This document shows, one piece after another, positions 24,673 through 36,767 of a DNA stretch of 64,000 nucleotides. Position numbers and translations under genes: made by a program. Position 1 is the first letter of the stretch, and every line of letters starts with the position of its first letter. Source of the stretch: Anisakis pegreffii (taxonomy: Eukaryota > Nematoda > Chromadorea > Rhabditida > Anisakidae); assembly GCA_035041965.1 (NCBI GenBank), contig JAPYMA010000381.1, positions 278,577 to 342,576 on the forward strand. The letters run 5' to 3'. Under the pieces are notes generated by a model. That model worked only from the letters and a program-made list of their open reading frames with translations. It had not been told where the DNA came from and ran no database searches.

Positions 24673-27600
24673 CTATAACTCAACCGCTTCTTCGATCCAT
24701 TTGATATTCACGAATTTTCTGGTGGAATGCGCCGCTGAAAGTTCTTCACCAACGTTGTCGCTGAAAATTGAATTGTAATTGAATTATAAGAGGGACTTGA
24801 AACCATAATTAATTGGAGCTTGTTTGAGAACCTATTTTAAGGATATATCAAAAAAAAAATTCACAACTTTATCATTGAATTGCATCAAAACCCTACCAAT
24901 CTTCAACAACTAGATGCGTTACGCAATCGCCCATTGCATCGCTAATCTCACCGCCATGCATTCTGAGAACAGTTCTCACGTATTGCGTCATTATAGACGG
25001 AACAGATTCATGCAAATAAAAGATCATGTTTGCGAAACGATGGAATTTCTCATCCTTCAAAAGCTCTTCGCGTAATGCATTCGTCGCACCAGCTGAGTCA
25101 CTGACCGACTCCTAAAATCAGCAAAAATTCCTTGAAAGAATTTTCCACACCATGTGAAAAAAACACTCTCATATCAATAAAAGCAAAATCAGAAATTGAC
25201 AAAATGAAACGCAAAATTGTGCGATTACATTGAGTCGTTAATGGTATATGGAAAAACTCATTGTGAGACTGCTTGAATGGATGCGAATGGAATTCACCTT
25301 TGTCGTGTCAATTTTGTCGAGCATATCCCTTAATTTATCAACAGTGACCTCTTCCCTCTCAATCACATCATCATCCACAATTTCACCGTTACACGGTAAC
25401 AGTGAAGCTTCCACTATATTGACTGCTTCTGATTCTTTACTGGAATTCAACACGATTGAATCAGAGAATTCATAAATATTCAACAATATATCTTCAAGTG
25501 GAAATTACAATTCAAAAACAAAAACGTTGAAAAAGAGCAAAAAAACTTAAATCGCTAATATAAGATTAATTTTTTGAAAGACAAATGGTCAACGGATTGA
25601 ACTGAAAGAACGCACATCGGTAAAACTGCTTTTGCTTTTTGACATCGCAGAGCCCAGTCACTACTCACCACGTTATATTTACCACTTCTACGGATTGACT
25701 TCGTCTTCAAACTATCCACTTGTCCACTCAACACAAACGCTGTTCCTGCTCCTAAATTTCGCTTTCTTTCAAAACATTCATCCACATATCTAAAAACGAC
25801 TCAATAAACCAAACGAATAAACTTTGCGCGAATTTTCGATGTGTTTCCATTAATAATGGACATAAAAAGCATTTTTTTATTTGTATGTCAATTAAAGTTT
25901 CGTATATTCTGGAAAATCGAACGGAAATCGGGTGGAAACATTCAAAAAAAAAAAATTCACTTGGATTTGCTACGAAAGTTGCGCCGAATGATTCGATAAT
26001 TTCTCGTAGTTTTTGCATCGTTACTTCTGCGTTACCCTGAATAACGCAGATCTGTTTCCCTTTCAAATCGTAATTTACATGCCCCACACAACTTTTCTTC
26101 GACTCGGTGCGATAGTCGCTCGCTACTTGAGGCATTGCTGCACGCTTACGAGTCTCCGCCTGACCTGTTGCTTGGCTTTCAACTTTCGCTAAACTTTGCG
26201 AGCGAAGATTCTGAAATCATCGCATCATCCACTACGGAAATAACACTGACAAATAAATATGAAAAATAATCATGATAATACTTTGAAAACACACACATAG
26301 AGAGTCGACAGGAAAACTGACCTAAAATTAAGTTGAATACAATGCGAAAACAGAAAAAAACTGGATGCAGACATTAAAAACTTTCAAAAAAAAAGCTGAG
26401 ATTTTCGAAATCCGTCGCGAGAACCTTTTCAAAATCCAAGAAATCTTCATATTTGTCAATATCTTTCACGGGTTTATCATCGCGATAGAAACGTAGTGAT
26501 GGAAATTGCAGTTTGCCATTAATTATTCCCGATGCTTTCACCTGGAATATTGAAATTAAACGTTACTTTTCAAACGGAATAAAAACAGTTCAAGAGGAAA
26601 TCTTTAGTATTTTAGGGAATCGTTAATGAATCCTTCACTGATGAGCGCACCTCGACCACTTGCAGATTGTCTCTATGAACGTAGTTGGTAGCCCTATCGC
26701 TGTTCGTGCATTTCCTATGTATCCAATCAGGTACCATTTTACCGCTTAACCAGCCATGTTCCAATTTCAGTTTGCCTATTAAACGTTTCCGAGTGACATC
26801 GTCCAAACCTCGTGCCACTTTACCAACAATGTAAAACTTATCGTCTGAAAATATTCATTGATAACATTGAGAATCTCAACAGTATACAAACATCGTTGAT
26901 CATTCTTCTTTGATTGTCCAGAGCGATTTATTGCTTTAATTTTTCACTAGCCACATTTTAACCATTAGCCATATTGTTTTAGAAGCAATCAACATTTCGA
27001 TTTCCCCACATTGCCGTCATTATCATCACGAATATCATCAGGGACACTACAATTCATACAAACTACGTTTCGAACTGAATGTAAATGGTGCGAAAACGCT
27101 CCCACTATCATTATATTAAAGAATATCATTATACGTATCTTACTTCGCGCATACTCATTTCACTAATGAAAAGTTGTAAAATATAATTCACGAAGATAAA
27201 TTCCGAATCTCAAACCTCGTAGAACAGCCACCACAAAGTTTTCGATATAACCGTTCCTTCCGAGATCCACACCAACAATTGCTAAATCTAACGTTTCTTC
27301 GCCCAAATGAAACGGTTTCACCTTCAAACAGAATACTCGAGCAACTCAATAGAACACAACTTTCAATCTTCAATTGAAAAGAAAACGAAAAATAACCTTG
27401 AACCATCCATTGACCATATATCGGACGCCAATTTTATAGAACGAATCAATTTTCTTCACCACAATGCCCTCTTCACCATCGCGCATCGCATTTTGATACA
27501 ATTCCACGAATTGATCCCTTTAAATGATGCAATTTTAAAAGCAATTTATCTCTGTAAGAGTCACTCCATTGACTAGGCTTGAAAATCACTGCAAAAATGG

Positions 27601-30362
27601 ACTCCAAATTCTCATTACTACACATAAAAGATCATAACAAATATCAATCACATTACCAAAAAAAGTAATCCAAAACATTGACCATCATGAAGCATCTCAA
27701 AAGACCTGATCTTACCTACTGTTGACTACATGGAAGTCAGCATTGAATATGACTGCTCTGTCTTCACCACAAAACACAGAGCCATCTCGCAGCAGTTGTT
27801 TGCGCTTCTCCAACGTTGTGTTCATCAACGATTCACCATTCAAAAAGAGCACATCAAAAACGGCCAAACACGCTTGCACGGTCACGCTGTCCTTCAGATT
27901 TTTCACGTCGTACACTCGACCATCGCTTGCCACACGTCCTTTGCCCACTGCAAGTGCAGTGAATTATTCTCATTCTATTCATGTTACCCGTGATTCAGAG
28001 CATAACATAAGTCAATGAAATGCTTTTCAAACAAATTTTCTAACTACTATTTTGACAATACTAATCGCAAGTGCACTGCACAAAAATAACTTTTGCTTGA
28101 CTAAATCACTGAATTGATTCAAAAATTTCACACCATATTTTTTGTCGACTGTATCCCACAACAGCAATTCGGCATCGAGGATACAATTTTTTAGAGACGA
28201 CGCGAAAAATGAGCCGATTCGCTGGTTCAGCGATGACGATATGGTTGCCGTGAAATCATTCTGATTCCGAGAGTAGTATCGATAATCGAATGAAGAGACA
28301 TCGGGTGATTTCGATGAGGATGGTGATGAATCTGATGCCGTCGTTCGTTTGCAATGCAACAAAAAATGCTCCCCATCGAATTTCAACTCCACATAAAATG
28401 GTTTACCGCAATACTGAACCAACTGCAATAGGCGTAACTGATCACTGAATAATGCAATGTTGGATCGAGAAATATTAAATTCTGGATGCGCAATTCCTTT
28501 CAGCAGAAATGGAGTACAAAAAATCACCAAAATGCTATACTGTTATTTCAAAATTACGATATTGAATATTGGTAGTTTGAACAATTCAAACAAAAATATT
28601 GAATCTGGAGACCAATACCAATGATAAAGAGATATTATAATTAAAACGATAATAATATTAACAAAAAATAATCGCAATAATGAAAAAAACGGAATGAACC
28701 TTATCATAAACGTTCGATCCATGTTTTATCCTCGACAACAACATAGGTTCAAACATTCGAAATAGAATCGAAGAGTCATCATGCAGTTCACCCTTCGTCG
28801 CCAATCGACATATTTTCTCAAGCGTTGTGCCTGACTGTCGCAGCTCGTTTCCATTTTCATGAACCCAGTTGATCAGTGTCGATGCCGCTATTCCGATACA
28901 ACGCTAAAACAATTTCAACTACAAATCCAACCGGATTCGTATGCCAGCGAAGTCTTACAGATAAAACTGAACAAAGAAAATAACAACAAATATCAAACAT
29001 GATGAAGAATAAACACCAGAACTTTACCTCAACATTACGAATGAGAATATTCATCAACCAGAACAGCTCACGTGCCGATGGACACTCTTTCAATAGGGTA
29101 CTCAACTCGCTTTCACCGGAAATTCGAATCATTTTGCATTGAGCACGTAAAAACATTCCTTTCACAAAAAAAAAACAAAAACAAATTGGAAAGGCTCAGA
29201 CCGCATTTATCAACACTGAACAATCAGTCTCATTACAACAGCATTTTACGATTAGTTCACTTCATCGCCCTAACACAGGATCTGAACCAACTTCGTCAAA
29301 TCATCAACGAATATCACTACCACTGCACCATACATATTCCCACCATTAGAAACATTGTAAAAATATCATGCGTTCTTGAATTGAATATTTACAATCATTA
29401 ATTATCTAACTCAATTCCGCATCCATGATTTTATCCAACGATTCGTTCACATCAAAAACGCTCGCGTCTCGAGACGATGGATTGCGATCACTTATCTCCT
29501 TTGCCAGTCGCGCTATTGCGAGTTTCGAACTCTAGAAGAAAGCATCCAAAATAGACGGACTACTATAATTATGATAATTCTCAAGCAAAATGAATAAAGA
29601 GAGTATTCAGGTTACTGCTAAGCTGAAAACATTCATAATAATAAAGAATTGCGAATCGCATACTAAACTGTACTCAAGTGAAAAGTTGTGAGATAAAACA
29701 AAAATTTTGCAAAATTACCGTCGAATCAATTTTCAGCAACTCTTTCTTGGTTTCATCGGGAATCAGCAACACCTTACATACTTTAGCGATCAGTTTCTTC
29801 TGAAAGAACAATTAAATTTTGACTAATATGGAACTTAAACAAATGAATTATGATAATACAAGCATAAGATAATGCGTTTATCGTAACCATTAAATAGAAC
29901 TCAAAGGAACTAAACAACTGAATAAGGTTATCGCATTGTTAGCATCAAAATGCAGCAATGACTTGAAATTTTCAAAAAATCCGAAAATTTGAATAAATTT
30001 CAAAATCAATCCGTCAAATCTCGATTCCAACTAATATTAGAGGTATAGGGCGATTGAGGCTTATTCAATGGAAATATTACCGATTTCATGTTGAACTTGC
30101 GATTATCGTATGCATTAATGATGAGTCTCAAGGCTGGATAGAAACTCGCTGTACAGTTGGATGTCGATTCGGTTGTTTGACTTTGACTACGATTGTACGA
30201 TGACCATTTCTCAAGCAGCGACGTGAAAATACGTCGTCTTGACGTCTTTGCTTGCTTCGGAACATTTTTGATACATTGTAAATATTCGCAAAGCAACGAA
30301 AATTTGAACTGTTTTGAAATTGCTACACTGCACTCGTCGATGTCATCCTCTTCTGTATCCAT
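24673..30362 (-). CDS. LIG4: DNA ligase IV (ATP-dependent, non-homologous end joining), 16 exons
   Basis: Exons in transcript order: 30362-30081, 29799-29719, 29531-29411, 29158-29028, 28903-28700, 28437-28134, 27947-27716, 27517-27397, 27321-27216, 26844-26651, 26541-26425, 26210-25961, 25751-25616, 25439-25298, 25111-24897, 24760-24673. All phases match; the product is 907 residues (human 911). Domains: N-terminal DNA-binding domain (FYPALRLI near 80); adenylation domain with nucleophile Lys292 in KFDGEH, motif SRN, DAELLLWD, EEGIVVKK and GWFKVKP; OB fold; first BRCT (GKQICVIQG, ESFGATF); second BRCT ending KWIEEAVEL. It seals double-strand breaks together with XRCC4. Two oddities: His297 replaces the usual Arg of KxDGxR, and a Ser-rich insert follows. 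The boundaries of exon 6 (start) and exons 13/14 rest on frame alone. A short 5' UTR after AAATCAG suggests trans-splicing. Confidence 0.95.
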
Positions 30363-31093
30363 TTTCAAATCTGATTTGATCGTCTAAATTTTGTTTTTAT
30401 TATATTCTTTTCGGAATCAATTATATTCACGTGAAAACATTCATTCACAAAACTTACAATTAGCGTATAACAACGAATCGCATAGTACACAAAAGAATTT
30501 CACTGATTATAGCAACGCACTGATGAGAACAATTGTAATAGGTATAAGCTGAATCTTCATCAAATTAACAACAATAACAACGAGAATAACAAATTCCATG
30601 ATAACAATGAAACAACAACAATGGCCGATTCAAAAAAACACCATAACAATAACAGAAGAACTTTTTCGAATGCGCAATAAAAGTATAACGAAACTTTTTG
30701 CTGGCTTCGATGAAGCGCCGAAATAAAATTTGTCAATTTTAAAAAAGTTATCAGTGGAGTTAGAAATCTGTGCAGAATTAGAAATCTGTAAGAAAAACAA
30801 TCACCAGGAAGAGGAGACACGACCTAATAATATGCAAATAATTTTGTTCCAGTGCACATAGTAATACAATTGAGCAATCGGATGCTCTTTCACGCTGCAA
30901 CAATAAGGAAATGAAAATTGAAAAATAGACAACTGAAGGAAAGTGAATGGACTAAACGCATCAATGAACTATGAATCTAAGGAAAGTTATAAAATTTCGC
31001 TAAAGAAATTGAAATGAAAATGCACAAGAATTTCGTATCCGCTGAATTCAATTTCAAAGTTGCAATCAGAAAACTTCCTTTCCAAATTTTCGC
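30363..31093. other. Intergenic, RCC1L 3' flank and ligase IV 5' flank
   Basis: 731 bp between two genes on the same (-) strand. A minus-strand AATAAA-type signal lies near 30396, just upstream of the ligase IV start. The gap is wide for a C. elegans-type operon but does not exclude shared transcription. Nothing else is seen. Confidence 0.5.
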
Positions 31094-32437
31094 CTACTGA
31101 ACGAGGAAAAGAGTATGATCCGGTGCAGCCGAAACGCTTACGGGTCGCTTCGACAACACAACCTGGTATGGGAAGTACTGATTATTGCTATGTCCTAGAC
31201 CCAAATGCGAGAAACGATTCACACCCCATGCAAACAAATTATCCTCCTCCGATATGGCGAACATCGACGTATTTCCGGCAAAAACCCTTCTCACCAAACC
31301 CGCATCTCCGGGGCCTCCACTGAACAGATTAGCTTCTAGAAGCGTCGGTCTTGTTGTGGAACTAATATTAGGACCTTGTCCCAGAACTCCGTATCCCCAG
31401 ACATATACCTGTCCATCTTTTGTGAGCGCCACACATGATGTGGCCGTAGAATCAGCGTACGCTATGGGCGAAATTTTCAATCTAATATGACGACTGAAAC
31501 CCTCTTGCATCTCTGCCGAAAACGGCTTCATTTGAGAGTACTCATTTTGGCCCCACATAAACAACTCACCACGCTCTGAGACAGCCATCAACGTATCCGT
31601 ACTACCTTTTAACGTGACAATTTTGACGCCTTCTAAATCACCCTCAACCCGCTTACAGTGCCAGTCGAACGGCTGCACCTGACGTCCCAGCTGTCCATCC
31701 GTACCTAGGCCAAACGAGAATACTTCTCCAGATTCCGTGAGCACAAACGACGAGTCAAGAGTACAGTGAACTTGTTTCAAGCGAGAATCGGACGGCAATT
31801 CAATGCGACCAGCAGATTTCGGGTTGTTCGGCAGGAGAAATTGCGTTTTCTCGGGATCTTGACCACACTGTCCGTGAGCGTTATCGCCGAAAGCATACAA
31901 TCGCTTATTGGTTGCCACCAGAAAATGTCTTCGTCCTGCTGCTATATCGATAATCTTCTCTCGTGCCGGATCACTGTCAACGCTATGGTCACTACCATTC
32001 GTATCGCTCGCTTCTTGATCGCTCACGTTGAACATGAGACGTCTACCCCTTGACCAGAAACCATCCGATTTGAGTTCGTTGCTGAAAATATTAACGCCAC
32101 CACCGTAGAGTCTCGTTCTGGACGCGAACACCGAAAATCCGAAGCCACTCGCAATCGCCGTGATTGCTTTCGAGTTACAGTACGTGATATGCGTTGGTTT
32201 TTTCAATTCCATTGCTTCACTATTGAAGGCGTTTTTGACAGCCGAACCGTTCATTAGACTTCCCGAGGCAACAAGGCCACAACCATAGACGGATTTCGTT
32301 CTTGGTGTGGATTTCACTGCGGATTTCTCATCAGACGGCGTCGACGAAGAGGGATTCGTTGACGCGAAACGAACTAAACGTTTCGACGGCACCAACAACA
32401 GTTCTGGTAGACTGTCTACCAAAGGTCTTCCAAGCAT
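31094..32437 (-). CDS. RCC1L: RCC1-like mitochondrial protein (RCC1L/WBSCR16 family), single exon
   Basis: 447 residues from ATG 32437. The start (MLGRPLVDSLPELLLV, then Arg/Lys/Ser-rich) looks like a mitochondrial targeting sequence. At least six RCC1 beta-propeller blades follow, recognisable by VYGCGLV, LYAFGDNAHGQCG, VFSFGLGTDGQLG, LFMWGQNEYSQ, VYVWGYGVLGQGPN and LFAWGVNRFSHLGLG, and the frame closes on DHTLFLVQ. The GYGVLGQGPN blade and the following EANLF segment match RCC1L rather than nuclear RCC1. Family knowledge: RCC1L is a mitochondrial inner-membrane protein with OPA1 exchange-factor activity and a role in mitochondrial ribosome assembly. It is the only large intronless gene in this minus-strand group; retroposition or intron loss are both possible. 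TTTCAG lies 9 nt upstream of the ATG. Confidence 0.9.
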   Translation of the reverse strand: MLGRPLVDSLPELLLVPSKRLVRFASTNPSSSTPSDEKSAVKSTPRTKSVYGCGLVASGSLMNGSAVKNAFNSEAMELKKPTHITYCNSKAITAIASGFGFSVFASRTRLYGGGVNIFSNELKSDGFWSRGRRLMFNVSDQEASDTNGSDHSVDSDPAREKIIDIAAGRRHFLVATNKRLYAFGDNAHGQCGQDPEKTQFLLPNNPKSAGRIELPSDSRLKQVHCTLDSSFVLTESGEVFSFGLGTDGQLGRQVQPFDWHCKRVEGDLEGVKIVTLKGSTDTLMAVSERGELFMWGQNEYSQMKPFSAEMQEGFSRHIRLKISPIAYADSTATSCVALTKDGQVYVWGYGVLGQGPNISSTTRPTLLEANLFSGGPGDAGLVRRVFAGNTSMFAISEEDNLFAWGVNRFSHLGLGHSNNQYFPYQVVLSKRPVSVSAAPDHTLFLVQ

Positions 32438-32446
32438 TTTCGTTAT

Positions 32447-32452
32447 CTGAAA
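32447..32452 (-). promoter_or_regulatory. Probable trans-splice acceptor of RCC1L (TTTCAG)
   Basis: On the minus strand AAATTTCAG is followed by nine bases and then the RCC1L ATG. There is no upstream coding exon to join, so a spliced-leader acceptor is the simplest reading. Confidence 0.55.
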
Positions 32453-33260
32453 TTTATAGGAAATGCAATAATTCAGTTGAAATAATAATCTAAGAACCTG
32501 GCGATTTTTTCTTAGAATTTACTATTTCTTGAACATTTTTAATCCAGGCTAAGGATTGTTACGGCTTATTAGTCCACACTTCACTATGCATTTAAAAAAT
32601 AATGTCGGAAGGAATCTTAATAAAATGATAATGAGAAATCCATAATAATAAATTCACCAGCTAATATACAAAAAACGGTGAATGAACTAATTGTTTCAAT
32701 ATTACCCAATTTGAAGTTGCACAATTGGATGGACAGATGAAGTAGCATAACGTTTAAAAACCCCTATCTATTAACTGATATGGAAGTAATTCCCCAATAA
32801 AGCAGTGCTAAAAATTATCCCCATCAAGCTCAAACTTAGGAGCTAATGAAAAACATCGATTCAGTGTATTAGCCAACGCAACCAATAAATAAACTGTCAC
32901 AATGCTCAAAAGCTATCCACATCACATTTCAAATAGCGATTACATGAAATGAAATGTTAAAAACAGTGAGCAAGATGTCATCGATATTACCAGCAAAAAT
33001 ATTGTGAAAACGGAAATACCTGCGAAAAAGAACGAAATCTTTCATTAGACTGAATCATTTATTCCGAAATCAATCAACAACTGTTAAAGATTTAAAAATC
33101 AATTTAAATAACCATCAAATATATGTACATCTCAAATATTTCTAAAACAAATAAACAAATGTCAACAAATCATATACATTATTGCGAAAACCTCTGCATA
33201 TTAACAACAAAATACAAATATTAGGCATAAGATGAGAAGAATGGAGAAAGTCTGATGGGG
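32453..33260. other. Intergenic between INTS15 and RCC1L
   Basis: About 0.8 kb of AT-rich sequence between two minus-strand genes. No coding or RNA feature is supported. Confidence 0.6.
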
Positions 33261-35598
33261 TTATTTGATGGACTGAAGAGGTGCTCGATACTTCTCTTCA
33301 AGACTGGTATGTTCAAGAAATTCATTGAGATCCTTCTTTGACAGACAATTCGATAAGCGTGCAAAATGCAGATGGTAGTATAATATTTGTGCGTTGAATT
33401 TCGTCTCCGTCCCTTGAGTGGTCAATACCTGAAGAGAAATTATCACTGAGAAAACGTTTCCGAATTATTGCTGTTCTAAACTTTGAGTTCCCACTCAGAC
33501 TTTCTTAAAATTCAAAATATTCTCAAACACGCTTGCAAATGGAACTGTCTCAAAATCCCAATGAAACTGGCTCAAAATCCAAATTTTCAAAAGGTCTTTG
33601 TCATTTGCTAAGGAATATGAACAGAGCTTCTCACTGCGTAAGAAAAAATGAAACGAATGTTTAAAATTCGACCGAATGAGATAAATACTCCATCAATAAG
33701 CTCATTACAATGATGATGAGTTTCAAAAGGCAGAACATAAAAAATTATCCAACCTCGAGTGCAGATTTGATATTTAACGGAGGTGTCTTCACCCAATCCG
33801 CATAGAGCATAGTTGTTATTCCGTGTAGAACACTCTTACTACCAAAACTACTCGTGCAGTCGTATAGAACCAACAACCAGAATGTCTACAATGAACACTA
33901 TAATCAAATTAGTACAAAAAATATCCAAAATCAAAAAATTTTCCACGATAATTTGGAACATAAGAAAGGGAAGAAACGAAATATTAGTGAGAATGAAATT
34001 TGAGTCGAATAGCTTTTGTTAACTCATTATCCAACTGACGGAGTCAAAAATTAAATTAACAACTAAAGAGTTAAATTAACAAATAAAGAATTACGTTATT
34101 AGCGAAATATTTCGTGATTGTGGGTGTTTCTTTGATAAACGTGATAATTCTATTCGATTGCGCACCAGTTAGCCAATGTGCTAGAACGTCAATTAGCGCC
34201 GTTCGAATTGTTGTCTTTGTTACTGAATACGCCACAAAATAGGATACAAATTCGGGTACTTCATCAGCGAGTGGCAGTAAATGTTCATGCTGAAATTGAT
34301 ATTCCACAGCAAACTCATTCAAATATCACCTGAGATAGAATCATAATAATCAGAACGACTAGAGGATCAGTTGTTTGTACAGATCAGATGCTCACAATGC
34401 GATGTCATCAAATGAGTTTTCCCATTCTTCTGGATAATCAGCATATGTTTCATAAACTTTTTCCATCGAATTTGTTTATTTGTTTCAATTTATTAGCAAA
34501 GGATTATTGAAATTTCCAAAAATGTCATTATCTTTACAAAACTAACCAAATTCCAATCTGATGGTGACATTATGAAGTGATCAACGAGGAGATTTATGAT
34601 TTGTTGAGCGTAAGATTTTCCACTTCCGATCTGTAAATATCAAAAAAAAAAATCAAAAAATCACAAAAACCGTGGACGGCATCAGTATTCTTCGTGAGTA
34701 ACGTAAAATAATTGATATTATTCATTCGAGATGAAAATTCTGAATTACGTAAAACAAAATTTTTCGGTTGATAAACACGACTTTAGACGTCACTGAGTTA
34801 TCAATGAGTGAAATTCTTACGAGAACCAACTTTATGAAGCCATTGTGAGACATGATTCAGTAACGAATAGCACGGGTACTGGATCGATAAAGAACACAGA
34901 TTCATTAGGACTGATATTCTTATATCATGCAGCAAACCTTCGCCTTCTCTTCCACAAAATATCACTTCGAAATAGTAATACTGATGACCACGAGGTTCGG
35001 AACTTCGTTCCTTAAATATTTCATCAATTATTACATGCCCCATCAGTGCTTTACATAATTGTAAGATCAGCTGGGATTCGATAATTTGGAAATCGCTTCA
35101 GCTAAGAATATGAATGCTCATGAGTAAAACAAATGTCAAAATGAATAAGCAGAATAAATAAGACTTGAAATAAATAAGTGAACTAACATTAAAATATTCA
35201 CACAACATAGCAAGCAATTGAAATTGTTGATTCGGATTCAATTTTAAGTCCCTTCGACGAGCGGACACGAAAAATAGATCATTATCCAGTAGATGTTGCA
35301 ATTCGTTATTTCGAACGGCTGTTGCACCCGCCGGACCACGCCATTTTTGCGTTTGTTGACCGCATATTTTTGTTACCTTCATTTGATTCACCAATTAATT
35401 TCTATCACATTACTCTCGTAATTAGCAGAACAGTAAATCTACGTGATTACATAAAATATCAATTCATTAATTGTGATATAAGTAATAAATTCGGGAGCTC
35501 ACCTGTTCAAGTGCTTCAATGGCACATGCTGGAAATACTTGTCTCCTGGCTGGTGACGGGCATGAAGACACTGAACTTCCAGGACCTCTTCGATCCAT
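33261..35598 (-). CDS. INTS15: Integrator complex subunit 15 (C7orf26 family), seven exons
   Basis: Exons in order: 35598-35503, 35376-35188, 35070-34831, 34630-34547, 34289-34095, 33834-33754, 33428-33261. Every exon is a multiple of three; the product is 350 residues. Matches to the family: QLLAMLCEYF (human QLLEIMCNYF), the HVSQWLHK helix (CAASWLQRT), INLLVDHF (AKALVDDY), LAHWLTG...RIITFIKETP (MIVTWIFE...LILITFLNTP) and ADWVKTPPL (IRWCVKAPL). INTS15 belongs to the Integrator complex that cleaves snRNA and promoter-proximal transcripts in the nucleus. The start is the first ATG after an ATTCCAG acceptor, 8 nt upstream. The proline-rich C-terminal tail of vertebrate INTS15 is absent. The donor of exon 3 (AAA|GTTGGT) is weak and was chosen by frame. 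The long open frames confirm the gene; the family call rests on remembered similarity. Confidence 0.85.
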
Positions 35599-35699
35599 CC
35601 AGAACGCTGGAATCGCAGTCTTCTTCCTGCCTCCTGCTTATTAATTCAGCTTTTCAATTTTCAACGAAGAACCGAGAATTTCGGCGCTGTCGTACATAG

Positions 35700-35721
35700 C
35701 CAATGGGCGTGTGTATAAAAG
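35700..35721 (+). promoter_or_regulatory. CCAAT plus TATAAAAG core-promoter-like cluster
   Basis: CCAAT (35700-35704), a GGGCGTGTG box and TATAAAAG (35714-35721) follow one another on the + strand, between the INTS15 start (-) and the CDCA3-like gene (+, 1 kb downstream). The order and spacing look like a compact core promoter, but it may be chance. Confidence 0.3.
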
Positions 35722-36767
35722 CTGTGTGGAGCGTACAGAGAGGTGCGCATTAGCGACTTTCACACCTTCGGAAACATTTGAAAGCACTGACTTGTGAAAA
35801 AATGTGGCATTTACGGTGGAGATGGGAAGCACAGATTCGAATGATTCGAATCATACATAATTTTTCCATATCTGCAATCCAAGTTCCAAGTGGTGGTCAC
35901 ACACAAAAAACCCGGAACTCCACATCAAATGAAGCATTTTGATGAGTGCCCACTTAAAATGATTTGTAGTGTTAGGTGCGAATATGACGGTAATCCTCCT
36001 CACTCGGCTAACTCTCCTAATCGAAATCGCATTGTTTCATAAATCGCTCATGTTCTTTTCGACCGTAATTTTCTCACTAACATAAGCAGTTTTGACCACA
36101 ACCATCAGTTTTTATGCATGCAGCAATAAAATTATTCTCTCTCCGTCACAAGCACATTGGTTCACATGTCTGTTATGTGCTTGCTTTGCTTTGTTTCTAG
36201 AGGTTTGAAAGGCGCTCACGCGCGTTGCTTCGTGCTGCTGATGCTGCTGCTTTAGTGCATGCCCATTGACTACTCAATCGTTCGACCCTAACCATAAGCA
36301 AAATTTCAGATATGAAAACGCACATTGATAAACCATTGCCACCCATTGTATTGTTAAATTTTAGTTGCAAAATGCTGATGTCTTTAAGCGTTTGAATTTA
36401 AACTTCGTTTAATTGCATGCCATTTTCTATTCATTGCAATTGGTCGTCTTGTGTTATGTCTTAATCGATGGTATTTTGCGATTGAAGCTAGTTCTTTCCT
36501 CAGACAGATTCTAGATAGTTTGAGAATCAGGTTTACTTGAAGCAATTGCTGGTTGTCCGAATAACCGTTGTCAATTTATTAATTCAGAGATACAGATATC
36601 ATGAATGTTATCTGAATCATAGCAGTAACTTATTGTTTTTCGTTTATTTATCCACTTACGTTTATCACCAATTACACTGTTGGGGATAGTTGAAATCTAG
36701 TTGATTATCACTATTCTAGATTGTCATATAAAGTGAATAAGTGTACAAAACTTGTGTCTCCTCAGCA
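35722..36767. other. Divergent intergenic region between INTS15 and the CDCA3-like gene
   Basis: About 1 kb. A GC-richer patch at about 36200-36260 contains CTG-repeat-like sequence and could be a non-coding first exon or a promoter. No coding evidence is seen. Confidence 0.4.

Noticed and set aside
27518..27590. Good-looking TTTTTGCAG acceptor in ligase IV intron 7
   Set aside because: Using it puts an in-frame stop five codons later; the weaker ATTTAAAG acceptor at 27518-27525 keeps the frame and the family alignment.
35641..35832. 63-codon minus-strand frame as an N-terminal exon of INTS15
   Set aside because: Its frame and phase do not join the exon at 35503-35598, which already has an ATG and an acceptor just upstream.
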